Shown piece by piece: positions 35,376 through 45,370 of a stretch of DNA of 61,406 bases. Location of the stretch: the NCBI GenBank assembly GCA_945787155.1, contig CALZHD010000034.1, positions 1 through 61,406 of the forward strand, in the 5' to 3' direction. Source of the DNA: an uncultured Gammaproteobacteria bacterium (GTDB lineage Bacteria; Pseudomonadota; Gammaproteobacteria; SZUA-140). A program made the translations under genes and the position numbers. How positions within the stretch are numbered: the stretch's first letter is position 1; each line of letters begins with the position of its first letter. The notes under the pieces were generated by a model, which was not told the origin of the DNA, did not search any database, and saw only the letters and a list, made by a program, of their open reading frames with translations.

Positions 35376-36461
35376 ATGACCGCATTCAGAAATTTTTGTA
35401 GTGTTAACAATTTTGTCTTTGGTAAAGGCAGTTTCAATGAGCTCGGCACCATCATTGAGAAGCGCCGTGTCGAAACGCCATCGTTCTTTGTCTATCTCGT
35501 TGATGAAGTCTTCAAAGGTAAGGTACTCGAACAGCGCATTCCGTTAAGTGGCGACGACTTCATCATCTGGCTCGGCACCCAGGATGAACCGAAGACTAGC
35601 AAGGTCGATGAACTGACCCAGCAGATTCTAAATGATTATGAGGAACTGCCAGCCGGCGTAATCGGTATTGGTGGTGGCATCATGATGGATTATGCCAAGG
35701 CGATCTCGCTGACACTGACCAATCCCGGCCCATCAGAAACCTACCAGGGACTGGACCTGATCAAAAACAAGGGTGTGTGGAGTGCCTGTATCCCAACCAT
35801 CGCCGGTACCGGTGCCGAGGTCTCGATGACCGCGGTACTGAGTGGCCCCGAAAAGAAACTCGGTATCAAGTGTGACTACACGGTGGCAAACCAGATCATC
35901 CTCGATCCTGAATTGTGCGAAGGTGTGCCCGCGCCACAACGTTTTTACACCGGCATGGATTCCTACATCCATGCAGTTGAGGCGCTGACCGGCCACTGTC
36001 GCAACACCTTTGGCGACGCCTATGGCGAGAAGTCGCTCGAGATGTGCCAGGATGTCTTCCTCAATTACGAAAACATCTATCACCCCGAGGCCGATGAGAA
36101 GTTGATGGTCGCCTCTTATCTCGGCGGCCTGAGCCTCACCTATTCACAGGTCGGTGTCTGCCATGCCCTCTCTTACGGACTGGCGCATGTGCTCGGCACC
36201 CATCACGGCATCGCCAACTGCATCTGCTTCAATCATCTTGAAGACTTCTACGGCGAATATGTGGGTGAATTCCACAAGATGCTCGAGCTGCATAACATCG
36301 AACTGCCGCAGGGCATCACCAAAGACCTGCCACGTGAGAAACTGACCGAGATGGCCAACGTCGCCTATGCGCTCGACCACATGTGGCTTCACGCCCTGGG
36401 GGATGACTGGCAACAGAAGATCGATATCGAAATGCTCGAAGCGCTCTTTGCGCGTCTATGA
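35376..36461 (+). CDS. kdnB: 3-deoxy-manno-octulosonate 8-oxidase KdnB (iron-type alcohol dehydrogenase family)
   Basis: 361 residues. Group III metal-dependent alcohol dehydrogenase: NAD-binding GIGGGIMMDYAKAIS, TIAGTGAEVSMTAVL, and metal ligands in TGMDSYIHAVEALTG, CHALSYGLAHVLGTHHGIANCICFNH. In the Kdo8N pathway it oxidises C8 of Kdo before transamination by KdnA. The start MTAFRNFCSVNNFVFGKGSF matches this subgroup. Operon with kdnA. Confidence 0.85.
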   Translation: MTAFRNFCSVNNFVFGKGSFNELGTIIEKRRVETPSFFVYLVDEVFKGKVLEQRIPLSGDDFIIWLGTQDEPKTSKVDELTQQILNDYEELPAGVIGIGGGIMMDYAKAISLTLTNPGPSETYQGLDLIKNKGVWSACIPTIAGTGAEVSMTAVLSGPEKKLGIKCDYTVANQIILDPELCEGVPAPQRFYTGMDSYIHAVEALTGHCRNTFGDAYGEKSLEMCQDVFLNYENIYHPEADEKLMVASYLGGLSLTYSQVGVCHALSYGLAHVLGTHHGIANCICFNHLEDFYGEYVGEFHKMLELHNIELPQGITKDLPREKLTEMANVAYALDHMWLHALGDDWQQKIDIEMLEALFARL

Positions 36462-36801
36462 TCAAATTACCATCAGGAAAATGATCCTTCGTGTAAATTG
36501 TGGCGTTGAGATCGGCATTTAATAGAGATCACAAAACCGCATCAAGGATGATCAAGCCGGTGACTGTGACATAGCATCGAGTCTGAATTTAAGAGATGCT
36601 TTAGTTAGCGGTGCGATTGTCACCTTCGCCCCCTCTTTATTAGTCCAACAACACGTCAAACCATTGATTTAAAAAACCTTTTCCATCAAAAAATTAGCGA
36701 TACTACATTTATTTACATCGTAACACCATAGTGCTACTATTTTTCCTATCGTGTTATTGCGTTCTGCCGCTAAAAAACAGAGCATACATTCAATTGAGGA
36801 A
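36462..36801. other. 340-bp intergenic region before the nickel gene set
   Basis: No gene. The right half holds a good sigma-70 promoter (36712-36740) with an imperfect dyad between its hexamers (36720-36737). The left half, just after kdnB, has no clear terminator. Confidence 0.5.
36712..36740 (+). promoter_or_regulatory. promoter of the LbtU/NikK genes with overlapping dyad
   Basis: TTTACA (36712-36717), 17-bp spacer, TACTAT (36735-36740). Inside the spacer and into the -10 lies GTAACAC-cata-GTGCTAC (36720-36737), an inverted repeat with one mismatch per arm, placed where a repressor would block polymerase. It does not match the E. coli NikR site (GTATGA-N16-TCATAC), so the regulator is not known. 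Confidence 0.5.
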
Positions 36802-37854
36802 ATGACATTGGCTAATGATAGCCCCACCTTGCGCACCACGTTTATAGTAGTAGCAGCGATTTCAGGCTTATGCGCACTCTCGTCGAGCGCCGGTGCTAAT
36901 GATGCCTATGAAATTGAGATCAGTGGTGTCGTCGAAATCGAAGCGACGGGCGGACGCACGACAGATGGCGCGGCCAACAGCGATATCTCTGTGGCCACGA
37001 TCGAGATCGGCATCGATACCACCATCACTGATAACGTTTCAGCCCATCTTCTGCTGCTGCATGAAGAAAATGACACCGACCTGGAGATCGATGAAGGCAC
37101 CATTACCCTTTCTGAACTCGGCAGCTTGCCGATCGCAATCTCCGCAGGCCAGATGTACGTCCCTTTTGGACACTTTGAAAGTCACATGATTTCAGACCCG
37201 CTGACCCTTGAATTAGGCGAAACGCGCGAGAGCGTGGTTCAATTTGGTGCAGTAGCCGACAATATCCACGCTGCCATCTATACCTTTAAGGGAGCAACGC
37301 GTCAGGCGAATGATAGCGACCGGGTTAAAAGCATTGGAGCCAACATCGGGTTTACCATTGAAAATAACGGTTTCAATCTTGATAGCGGTATCAGCTATCT
37401 CAGCAACATGGCCGAGACCGATACCATCGAAGGGATTATCAGCAACTCAACGACACTCACTGACACCCCCGCGGGTATCGGTTTGCACGCGATCGTGCGC
37501 CGCGGACCGCTCACGATGATCGCCGAATATACTGGTGCCAATGACAGTTTTGATACTGCCGATCTGGCATTCAATGGTAACGGGGCTAAACCTGGTGCAT
37601 ACAACATCGAAGCGGGATTTGAGCTATCGATGTTTGGTAAAGAGGCCACTTTGGCACTGGCAGCCCAGGGGAGCCGTGATGCTCAGGTACTGAGCTTGCC
37701 TGAGTCTCGCCTCCTCGGCAGTATCAATGTCGCGCTGCGCGAACAGACCTCGCTCGGCTTCGAATGGGCCAAAAGCGATGATTATGGTACAAACGAAGGT
37801 GGCACAGGACGCGCTACCAACATGTACACTGCACAGATTGCGGTCGAATTTTAA
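36802..37854 (+). CDS. LbtU-family outer-membrane beta-barrel, probable nickel/metal-complex porin
   Basis: About 350 residues. ATG at 36802 is only one base from TGAGGA; TTG 36808 has better spacing and may be the real start. Signal peptide ending SSSAGA/N, then a barrel of alternating short strands ending in the aromatic C-terminus VEF. The LbtU family is known from the legiobactin siderophore receptor of Legionella and differs from TonB-dependent receptors: no plug domain or TonB box is seen. It lies directly upstream of nikK, so a role in bringing nickel across the outer membrane is inferred. Confidence 0.75.
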   Translation: MTLANDSPTLRTTFIVVAAISGLCALSSSAGANDAYEIEISGVVEIEATGGRTTDGAANSDISVATIEIGIDTTITDNVSAHLLLLHEENDTDLEIDEGTITLSELGSLPIAISAGQMYVPFGHFESHMISDPLTLELGETRESVVQFGAVADNIHAAIYTFKGATRQANDSDRVKSIGANIGFTIENNGFNLDSGISYLSNMAETDTIEGIISNSTTLTDTPAGIGLHAIVRRGPLTMIAEYTGANDSFDTADLAFNGNGAKPGAYNIEAGFELSMFGKEATLALAAQGSRDAQVLSLPESRLLGSINVALREQTSLGFEWAKSDDYGTNEGGTGRATNMYTAQIAVEF

Positions 37855-37884
37855 TCCAGTTAACACCAATATGAGATCACGACA

Positions 37885-38670
37885 ATGAAAAAAAATAGCA
37901 TCAGCCTTCTAAGTGGCGCAGCACTGCTAGCGGTCAGCATGAGTGCATCGGCCCACTTTCAGATGATCATCCCATCCGATGATATGGTTAAGCAAAATGA
38001 GAAACGCACCTTGAATCTGGACCTGATGTTTTGGCACCCATTTGAAGGCGGTGGCATGCACATGGTCAAACCGGTGCAGTTTGGTGTGATGGCGGGTGGC
38101 AAAAAACGCGATTTGTTGGATACCATCAAGGCACACAAGTTCACTGATATTAACGGTGAAAAGTTTGATGGCTATCGGGTTAATTACAAACTCAAACGTC
38201 CGGGTGATAACACCTTTTACATCGAGCCACAGCCGTACTGGGAACCCGCTGAAGAGTCATTCATCATCCATTACACTAAGGTGATCGTGAACTCATTTGG
38301 TCTCGAAGAAGGCTGGGATTCACCTGTCGGCCTGAAGACCGAAATCACCCCACTGACCCGTCCCTACGGACTCTATAGCGGCAATGTCTTCCAGGGCATC
38401 GTTACCGTCAACGGTAAACCGGTGCCATTCAGTGAAGTAGAGGTTGAGTATTTCAACCGGGATGGCAAGCTCAAGGCCGAAGCGGACCCGATGATCACTC
38501 AGGTGGTTAAGGCCGATGCGAATGGTGTGTTTACTTATGCGATGCCAAAAGCAGGCTGGTGGGGCTTTGCCGCACTCAACGAAGATGAAAATACGATGAA
38601 ACACGAAGGCACAGAATACCCGGTTGAGATCGGTGCGGTATTGTGGGTCAAGACACACGACATGAAGTAG
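37885..38670 (+). CDS. nikK: DUF4198 periplasmic protein, NikK of the ECF nickel transporter
   Basis: 261 residues. Signal peptide ending SMSASA, mature start [12 protein letters not shown], so His is the first residue, typical of metal-binding periplasmic proteins with an N-terminal His. DUF4198 continues with [19 protein letters not shown], also His/Met-rich, and [12 protein letters not shown] at the C-terminus. NikK-type components accompany NikM/NikQ/NikO importers and likely present nickel to the membrane part. Next to a convergent nikR. Confidence 0.82.
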   Translation: MKKNSISLLSGAALLAVSMSASAHFQMIIPSDDMVKQNEKRTLNLDLMFWHPFEGGGMHMVKPVQFGVMAGGKKRDLLDTIKAHKFTDINGEKFDGYRVNYKLKRPGDNTFYIEPQPYWEPAEESFIIHYTKVIVNSFGLEEGWDSPVGLKTEITPLTRPYGLYSGNVFQGIVTVNGKPVPFSEVEVEYFNRDGKLKAEADPMITQVVKADANGVFTYAMPKAGWWGFAALNEDENTMKHEGTEYPVEIGAVLWVKTHDMK

Positions 38671-38742
38671 GCCGCTTTTCTCTGGTGGCGTTTAACATGA
38701 CTCAGAATAAAAGCATGCCAAAGACCATTTGCGCGCTATCTG

Positions 38743-39225
38743 TTAATCGTGCGAATGGCCATGATGATGCCCTTCATCTGAATGCGCATGACTATGATCT
38801 CCTGATCCGGCCGGCATCGCTTCACCCGTGGTCGTCATCGTGAGCTTGCCATGTTTGACGCCGCGCACACTCACTAGCTTGTCAGCCAGTGCCTGCAGTA
38901 ATTGCGCCTTACCTTTTAACACCAGCACTTCAAGGCAGTTATTATGATCGAGATGGACATGCAGCACCGAGCAGATCTCACCGGTAAAGGAGTGCTGCAG
39001 ATGAGTCAGTCTGGAAGAGAGCTCCCGGGTGTGATGATCGTAGACCATCGTAAAGGTACCCACCGTCTCAGCGTCCTCCTCCCACTCCTGCTCCACCATG
39101 TGGTCACGAATCAGGTCACGGATCGCCTCAGAACGGTTTTTATACCCCTTGCGGGCGATCAGTTCATCAAACTTATCCAGCAGACTATTATCGATAGAGA
39201 CGCCAAACCTTACCAACTCAGACAT
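38743..39225 (-). CDS. nikR: nickel-responsive regulator NikR with His-rich tail
   Basis: 160 residues. N-terminal ribbon-helix-helix ([37 protein letters not shown] in pieces over 5-42) and C-terminal ACT-like nickel domain with the four high-affinity ligands H78, H89, H91 and C97 (offset by two from E. coli H76, H87, H89, C95). The last ~20 residues ([18 protein letters not shown]) are a His-rich extension not found in E. coli NikR. Divergent from nikL; represses nickel uptake when nickel is abundant. Confidence 0.92.
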   Translation of the reverse strand: MSELVRFGVSIDNSLLDKFDELIARKGYKNRSEAIRDLIRDHMVEQEWEEDAETVGTFTMVYDHHTRELSSRLTHLQHSFTGEICSVLHVHLDHNNCLEVLVLKGKAQLLQALADKLVSVRGVKHGKLTMTTTGEAMPAGSGDHSHAHSDEGHHHGHSHD

Positions 39226-39252
39226 ATCAATTACCTCTAAATGCTATATCTC

Positions 39253-39298
39253 GGCACCCACCAGACAACATCGCTACATCGATTGACTTCAGGGTGCC
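39253..39298. promoter_or_regulatory. candidate operator pair between nikR and nikL
   Basis: GGCACCC (39253-39259) and its exact reverse complement GGGTGCC (39292-39298), 32 bp apart, in the 113-bp divergent gap. NikR dimers-of-dimers bind widely spaced half-sites, but the E. coli spacing and sequence differ. Weak candidate. Confidence 0.3.
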
Positions 39299-39338
39299 AC
39301 ATATTTAATATTTGTACCACGAAATCGGAGCGCAGTCA

Positions 39339-39998
39339 GTGAGAGCATATCATATTAAAAATAAAGAAATTATTCCCAGCAGCTGCCGCTCAAACCGAGG
39401 GTTCCTGGCAACAATAACGACAATTTTGCTACTCATCACCCCGCCTGCCTTTGCTCATAAACTCAATATGTTCGCCTATGTGGAGGGCAATGAGATCTTT
39501 GTTGAAGGCTATTTTACCGACGGCAAAAAGGCCAAAAACAGCGAAATAATCGTCTTTGACGCATCGAACAGTGAGCTGTTGCGCGGCATCTCAGATGCCG
39601 ATGGCCAGTTCAGTTTTGCGATTCCACAGCAGAGTGATATGCGCATCACCGTCAATGCCGGCATGGGGCATCAGACCGAATATTCACTGCTGAAGAATGA
39701 ATTGCATGAGGAAGTCGAAGACCCTTCAAGCGAGCCCACTACGACAGCCACTGTTGCAGACGAAAACAGCACTCAGTCAGCCGATGGGCCATTAACCCCC
39801 ATCACTGCGGTCAGCCTCGATAATAGTGCGCTTCGCACCGAAGTTGAACGCGCCGTCGGCAAGGCGATCAAACCACTGATGCGGGAACTCTCCGCCATGC
39901 GTGCCGAAAAATCCCTTGCCGATATCATCGGTGGCATTGGCTTCATCTTTGGCCTGTTCGGCATCGCGATGTACTTCAAGGTACGCAAGACGTCGTGA
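39339..39998 (+). CDS. nikL: NikL-type component of the ECF nickel transporter
   Basis: 219 residues from GTG 39339, eight bases after CGGAG; a TTG at 39312 lacks a ribosome site. Signal peptide ending TPPAFA, mature start HKLNMFAYVEGNEIFVEGYF (N-terminal His again), a carboxypeptidase-regulatory-like beta domain, an Ala/Thr/Ser linker, a helical stretch and one C-terminal membrane helix (IGGIGFIFGLFGIAMYF). This architecture is that of NikL proteins, which accompany NikM in nickel importers. Confidence 0.82.
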   Translation: MRAYHIKNKEIIPSSCRSNRGFLATITTILLLITPPAFAHKLNMFAYVEGNEIFVEGYFTDGKKAKNSEIIVFDASNSELLRGISDADGQFSFAIPQQSDMRITVNAGMGHQTEYSLLKNELHEEVEDPSSEPTTTATVADENSTQSADGPLTPITAVSLDNSALRTEVERAVGKAIKPLMRELSAMRAEKSLADIIGGIGFIFGLFGIAMYFKVRKTS

Positions 39999-40100
39999 TT
40001 TCCAGCGAAATTAGCAGGCAGACTATGAGATGGCTCAACCTTGCTCGTAATACGTCGATACCATTTGTAACACCCCAAACCACATTGAGACCCACACAAC

Positions 40101-40784
40101 ATGCATATCTCTGACGGGATTCTATCAGCGCCAGTACTCACCGCCGGTTTTATCGGTACCGTTGCGGTCGCCGCCTACACGCTGCGTAAACTGGATCTCG
40201 ACGATATCCCCAAGGTTTCAGTCATTACCTCGGTCTTTTTTGTGGCGTCTCTGATTCATGTCCCGATCGGTCCTAGCAGCGTTCACCTGATTCTTAACGG
40301 GCTTGTTGGAGTCGTGCTGGGGGTGCGCGCCTTTCCGGCGATCTTGCTTGGTATCATTCTACAGACCATTCTGTTTGGCCATGGCGGCGTCACCGTGATC
40401 GGCGTTAACACCATGATGCTGGGTGGTGGCGGACTAATCGCCTATGCCGTGTGGCAACTGCGCCATCATTTTAATATCAAGAAAAAAGAGATGATCTTTG
40501 GCGGACTGGCCGGGGCAACCGGTATCTTCAGCTCAGGTATCGTACTGGCACTGTCACTGGTAACGACCGGTGAAGAGTTCATCGCCACCGCAGGCTATAC
40601 ACTGGTCGCCCACATCCCGGTGATGATTATCGAGGCACTCGTCGTCGGTGCCTGCGCCGCCTTTCTGGTTAAAGTCAAACCCGACGCACTGGCTGGACAG
40701 CTCCCCCCCATTCCGCTGACCACTCCCGCAGCAGAACCGATTAAAGAAGCGCCACAAGCGACAGATGAGGAAACACCCAAATGA
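40101..40784 (+). CDS. nikM: NikM/CbiM-family substrate-binding membrane component
   Basis: 227 residues. N-terminus MHISDGILSAPVL: the second-position His is the metal ligand that defines CbiM/NikM. Six to seven membrane segments with HVPIGPSSVHLILNGLVGVVLG and LFGHGGVTVIGVNTMMLGGGG. This S-component selects Ni or Co; nickel is inferred from nikR, nikK and nikL alongside. Acidic/Pro tail at the C-terminus. Confidence 0.92.
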   Translation: MHISDGILSAPVLTAGFIGTVAVAAYTLRKLDLDDIPKVSVITSVFFVASLIHVPIGPSSVHLILNGLVGVVLGVRAFPAILLGIILQTILFGHGGVTVIGVNTMMLGGGGLIAYAVWQLRHHFNIKKKEMIFGGLAGATGIFSSGIVLALSLVTTGEEFIATAGYTLVAHIPVMIIEALVVGACAAFLVKVKPDALAGQLPPIPLTTPAAEPIKEAPQATDEETPK

Positions 40785-40832
40785 AGCATCGCTGTATGAT
40801 GCCACATCACAACCGCTACGGATGTCGCTGCA

Positions 40833-41621
40833 ATGCCTCTTGATATTGATCGCTTTGCCAAACTCGCGTCACCACTGCAACGCTGGGATCCACGCGTCAA
40901 GCTCTTCACGCTCGGCATTTTTGTCTTCAGTGTCGCGCTGCTTAAGACACTGCCTGTCGCGATCCTCGCATTTTTCCTCGCCGTCTGCATCCTGCGACTG
41001 AGCAGCCTCCCTTATGACTTTGTCGCCAGCAGCGTCAAGTGGATCATCTTTTTTCTGCTGCCCTTCTTCATCATTATGCCGCTGAGTTATCCGGGTGAAA
41101 CCGCCTTTAAAGTGATCGGACTAGGATTCGCGTGGGAAGGACTACAGATCGCAACACTCATATTTATCAAGGCAGTTGCGATCATATTGACCACTTTTTC
41201 GATGTTTGGCACGGCACGCTTTGATGTCTCGATGATCGCACTGCAACATCTGAAATGTCCGAAGATCCTGGTACAGATGCTGCTATTCACTTATCGCTAC
41301 ACCTTTGTCTTCATAGAAGAGATGCGCCGTATGCAGATTGCGATGCGCGCCAGAGGTTTTGTGATGAAGACGGATATGAAGACGATGCATGTGATGGGCA
41401 ACTTTGTTGGCACACTGCTAGTACGCAGCTTTGAACGCTCTGAACGTGTCTATAAGGCGATGTTATCCAAAGGCTATCAGGGCGAGCTGCACAGCATGGT
41501 CAGGTTCCAGTCTGAACGACAGGACTACATCAAGTCCGCTCTGATACTCACAGCAGCCAGCCTCATTCTGGCGCTGGACTTTTCCGGACTCTTCTTACCG
41601 GCCAAACAGGCCTGGTTTTAA
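40833..41621 (+). CDS. nikQ: NikQ/CbiQ-family energy-coupling transmembrane protein
   Basis: 262 residues. T-component of an ECF transporter: four to five membrane helices, then coupling-helix motifs with Ala-Arg-Gly (IAMRARGF) and the second Arg-rich helix (ERVYKAMLSKGYQGEL). These contact the NikO ATPase. Lies between nikM and nikO with short spacers. Confidence 0.9.
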   Translation: MPLDIDRFAKLASPLQRWDPRVKLFTLGIFVFSVALLKTLPVAILAFFLAVCILRLSSLPYDFVASSVKWIIFFLLPFFIIMPLSYPGETAFKVIGLGFAWEGLQIATLIFIKAVAIILTTFSMFGTARFDVSMIALQHLKCPKILVQMLLFTYRYTFVFIEEMRRMQIAMRARGFVMKTDMKTMHVMGNFVGTLLVRSFERSERVYKAMLSKGYQGELHSMVRFQSERQDYIKSALILTAASLILALDFSGLFLPAKQAWF

Positions 41622-41642
41622 TTCGCACTTCAGGAGTGCCTT

Positions 41643-42659
<1,017 letters not shown>

Positions 42660-42731
42660 ATAAGCGTCACGGGGGAATCCGTAGCGTCTCTTAAAAGATA
42701 AAATCGAAAGGGAATTCGTCGTCCAGGAATT

Positions 42732-42808
<77 letters not shown>

Positions 42809-42865
42809 CCTGCATTTACGACGAGGTGAAGGAAAAACAGGAATAAACTTAAAAAAAATAATCAT

Positions 42866-43846
42866 TTACGAGGGTGACGCCATTACAAATGGATCCGCAT
42901 GAATATTCTTCAATGATGCTCCCACTAAAAAAGCCTTCCTTTTGGTGTTATTTACCATCTCAGGGTTCCCACAGAGAAAAACCTGCCACTTCGCCAACGA
43001 TGGCTGCTGTGCAAATGCAATATCATTTGGAAAACCCAATGACATCCCCGCTGGCAAATCACCCTCTGCTACGTCTGAGAGACATGGAAAATAACTGACA
43101 TTCTCATGAGTCTCGACAAGCTGACGCAGCTCATCGACATAATAGAGATTCTCAGGCTTCATTGCACCATGGCAAACGATAATTGGCCGATCATAACCAC
43201 GACCCAGGGCATCACGTACAATCCCCCACAGCGGCGCTAGACCTGAACCAGTGCCAACAGCAAGTAACCCATCCCCATTGGTCTCATGATAAAAACATTC
43301 GCCCATTGGGCCGGTGATTGTGAGCCGATCACCTGTCTGAACATCGTCACATAACCAGTTACTCACCACCCCGCCAGGGACACGTTTGATATGCAATTCA
43401 AGCATTTCATCCACATCCGGCACTGAGGCCAGTGAATAACTTCGGATCAAGTCGCCCTTGAAGATATTGATGAACTGTCCGGCGCGATACTCAAAGGATT
43501 CGCTACATTTCAGACGCAGGCGCAAAATCTCATCATTAAGAAATGAACGTTCTACCACCTCCATCTGATACTTGTGATTGTGAGCATCATCAAGCAAGGC
43601 AACCTCAAGATCTTCATCTGGCCTGCAGACACAGGCCTTAAAATAGCCCAGTGATTTCTGAGTCTCCTTGAGGTCATCCTGAGAACCAGGTGGTGGCGTG
43701 CCTTTAATCGCTTGCATGGTACAGGCCTGACATGCGCCACTCTCACATGAATACGGTACGCGGATCTCATTTCTCAACAGACACCGCAACACCGACTCAT
43801 CGTCCAGCCGTTCATATGAGCGACCTTGATAGACGACTTTTGACAT
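42866..43846 (-). CDS. 2Fe-2S ferredoxin-flavoreductase (phenol hydroxylase/CDP-glucoseen-reductase type)
   Basis: 326 residues. N-terminal plant-type 2Fe-2S domain with C34, C39 and C42 (SCESGACQAC) and a further Cys at 72/74, then FAD domain (RSYSLASVPD, residues ~134-143) and NAD domain (GTGSGLAPLWGIVRDAL; CGNPEMV). An electron-transfer protein delivering NAD(P)H electrons through FAD to the cluster. It lies 28 bp behind a truncated hemoglobin gene and is a good candidate reductase for that globin, for example in NO dioxygenation. The usual oxygenase partners are absent. Confidence 0.85.
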   Translation of the reverse strand: MSKVVYQGRSYERLDDESVLRCLLRNEIRVPYSCESGACQACTMQAIKGTPPPGSQDDLKETQKSLGYFKACVCRPDEDLEVALLDDAHNHKYQMEVVERSFLNDEILRLRLKCSESFEYRAGQFINIFKGDLIRSYSLASVPDVDEMLELHIKRVPGGVVSNWLCDDVQTGDRLTITGPMGECFYHETNGDGLLAVGTGSGLAPLWGIVRDALGRGYDRPIIVCHGAMKPENLYYVDELRQLVETHENVSYFPCLSDVAEGDLPAGMSLGFPNDIAFAQQPSLAKWQVFLCGNPEMVNNTKRKAFLVGASLKNIHADPFVMASPS

Positions 43847-43874
43847 AATAATTTCCCTTAACTTTGCAGGATTA

Positions 43875-44243
43875 TTACTTACCTAACACATCGTTACGCG
43901 TGCTTTCTGCAATGGCCGCAGCTTCACCGATTAGATCATCCGGCACACCTAGCTCCTGTAATGTTGCACCAAGGTGTTCCATCACGGCATCGAAATGGGA
44001 GTCATTCAAACCACGCTCAACCAGGTGGGCGTGTCCTTTACGCATGTCCTCACCGGTGTAATTATTTGGACCGCCCATCACCATTGTCAGAAAGGCCTTC
44101 TGCTTGGCGGCCTGCTTATCCATATCGACATCACTAAAAAAACCACTGATTCGATCATCAGCAAGCACTTTGCGATAAAAAAGATCAACTGCTGCATTTA
44201 CCGCCGCTTCACCACCAATTTTTTCATAAAGACTTTGACTCAT
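43875..44243 (-). CDS. group 1 truncated hemoglobin
   Basis: 122 residues from ATG 44243 with AGAAGGATC upstream; a longer frame is rejected because it adds residues unlike the family. Typical start MSQSLYEKIGGEAAVNAAVD, FYRKVLADDRISGFF, the GGP(N)NYTGEDM loop and proximal His in KGHAHL. Group 1 trHbs bind O2/NO; many act as NO dioxygenases. Operon with the flavoreductase. Confidence 0.92.
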   Translation of the reverse strand: MSQSLYEKIGGEAAVNAAVDLFYRKVLADDRISGFFSDVDMDKQAAKQKAFLTMVMGGPNNYTGEDMRKGHAHLVERGLNDSHFDAVMEHLGATLQELGVPDDLIGEAAAIAESTRNDVLGK

Positions 44244-44734
44244 AATCTTGATCCTTCTAATTAATTGATGTTGCACCTTGAACGATACCGCTGCGCCATC
44301 AATGTAATTGCATCCTATATACACCTTCTAGTGTAGTTAGTTGTATCACAGATAAAACTTATAAATCAACATTAACTCTGGCGATCGGTCACCAGCAGGC
44401 CAAATGTAGCGCAATCACGATCTAGAGTTACAAAGGTTATAGATTACAAAAAAAAAGGGCGCCGATTATGGCACCCAATATCGAGGGAGGGAGAAAAGTA
44501 AAAAAGCAGATGCTTCTTTACTCTTTTCACTTACATACAAAGCACCAAGCATGCCAAGAACAATATCAAAAGAAAAAACAATAACTTAATAATTCACATT
44601 TTCATACGGCGCCAAAATTAGCAATAGAATGTGTGCTAAATGAGCAGATACTTAAGGATTTGCGTCAAATTCCCCTCTCCATTGGCAACAAAATGACGAT
44701 AAATCTTATGCAGTAAATCAGCTAAGAGGACATC
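44244..44734. other. 491-bp intergenic region between globin gene and DUF4124 gene
   Basis: No sizeable gene. It should contain the minus-strand globin promoter (a TTGATT / TACAAC pair with 18-bp spacing can be drawn near 44340-44375, weak), a minus-strand terminator at 44448-44476, and a 12-bp-arm imperfect hairpin at 44497-44522. A 28-codon minus-strand frame lies over that hairpin but has no good ribosome site. Confidence 0.4.
44448..44476 (-). terminator. minus-strand terminator without a recognised gene
   Basis: On the minus strand GGGTGCC-ATAATC-GGCGCCC (7-bp stem with one mismatch) is followed by nine T (44456-44448), an excellent intrinsic terminator. No minus-strand protein gene precedes it up to 44734, so it may end a small RNA. 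The nearest minus-strand gene is downstream (globin, 44243), which it would insulate. Confidence 0.6.
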
Positions 44735-45256
44735 ATGAAAATATTTGTGAAATTGCTAATGGCACTGGTCGTTCTGGCAGTGATCGCCCCGTTCTACCTC
44801 AAAGACAAACAGGGAATGTCCCTGATGTCTGTTAACAATATCAAAATGCCCAATCTCAGTATGCCCAAAATCCCTCAGGAGATGCAGTCGGCTGTCACTG
44901 GGATGACATCTCAAGCGCCTGTATCACCAGAAGCGCTAGACGCCTCACAAACAAAACAACAAATTAAGATTCACAAGTGGAAAGACGAAAATGGGGTCTG
45001 GCACTTTTCCAGCACTGATGATTCAGCCAGCGGAATCAAGAGCAAAGTCATCTTGCTTGAACCAGCTAAAAACACATTCGTCGCCACACCACCAAAACAG
45101 CCCGTGAAAGAGGACGTAGACCCAACAGATCCCACTAACATTACACCAAGTCCCCTGCTGCCTTTCACCCATGGCAAGGTCGCGATGGATCAGGCAAAAC
45201 AGGTGAAGGCACTGCTAGAACAACGTCAGAAACTCCAACAACAGATGACACCATAG
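44735..45256 (+). CDS. DUF4124-domain secreted or membrane-anchored protein
   Basis: 173 residues. N-terminal hydrophobic segment (about 5-21) ending near APFY, a Met/Pro linker, a DUF4124-type core HKWKDENGVWHFSST (residues 80-94), then a Pro-rich and finally a helical tail with Gln-rich LEQRQKLQQQ. DUF4124 proteins are periplasmic or cell-wall associated with unknown function. Own ribosome site GAGGAC. Confidence 0.78.
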   Translation: MKIFVKLLMALVVLAVIAPFYLKDKQGMSLMSVNNIKMPNLSMPKIPQEMQSAVTGMTSQAPVSPEALDASQTKQQIKIHKWKDENGVWHFSSTDDSASGIKSKVILLEPAKNTFVATPPKQPVKEDVDPTDPTNITPSPLLPFTHGKVAMDQAKQVKALLEQRQKLQQQMTP

Positions 45257-45370
45257 TAGTGATCTAATTTTACTGACAATGGCACTTGCATGACCAGAGA
45301 TGAGTTGCTCTAATCAACCATGACCAAATAACAGGTGCTCAAGGCGCTGCTCTGCAATCATAATGGCGTC

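Noticed and set aside
36462..40100. E. coli-type NikR operator (GTATGA-N16-TCATAC)
   Set aside because: Searched by eye around nikK, nikR, nikL and nikM; not found, so only less specific dyads are reported.
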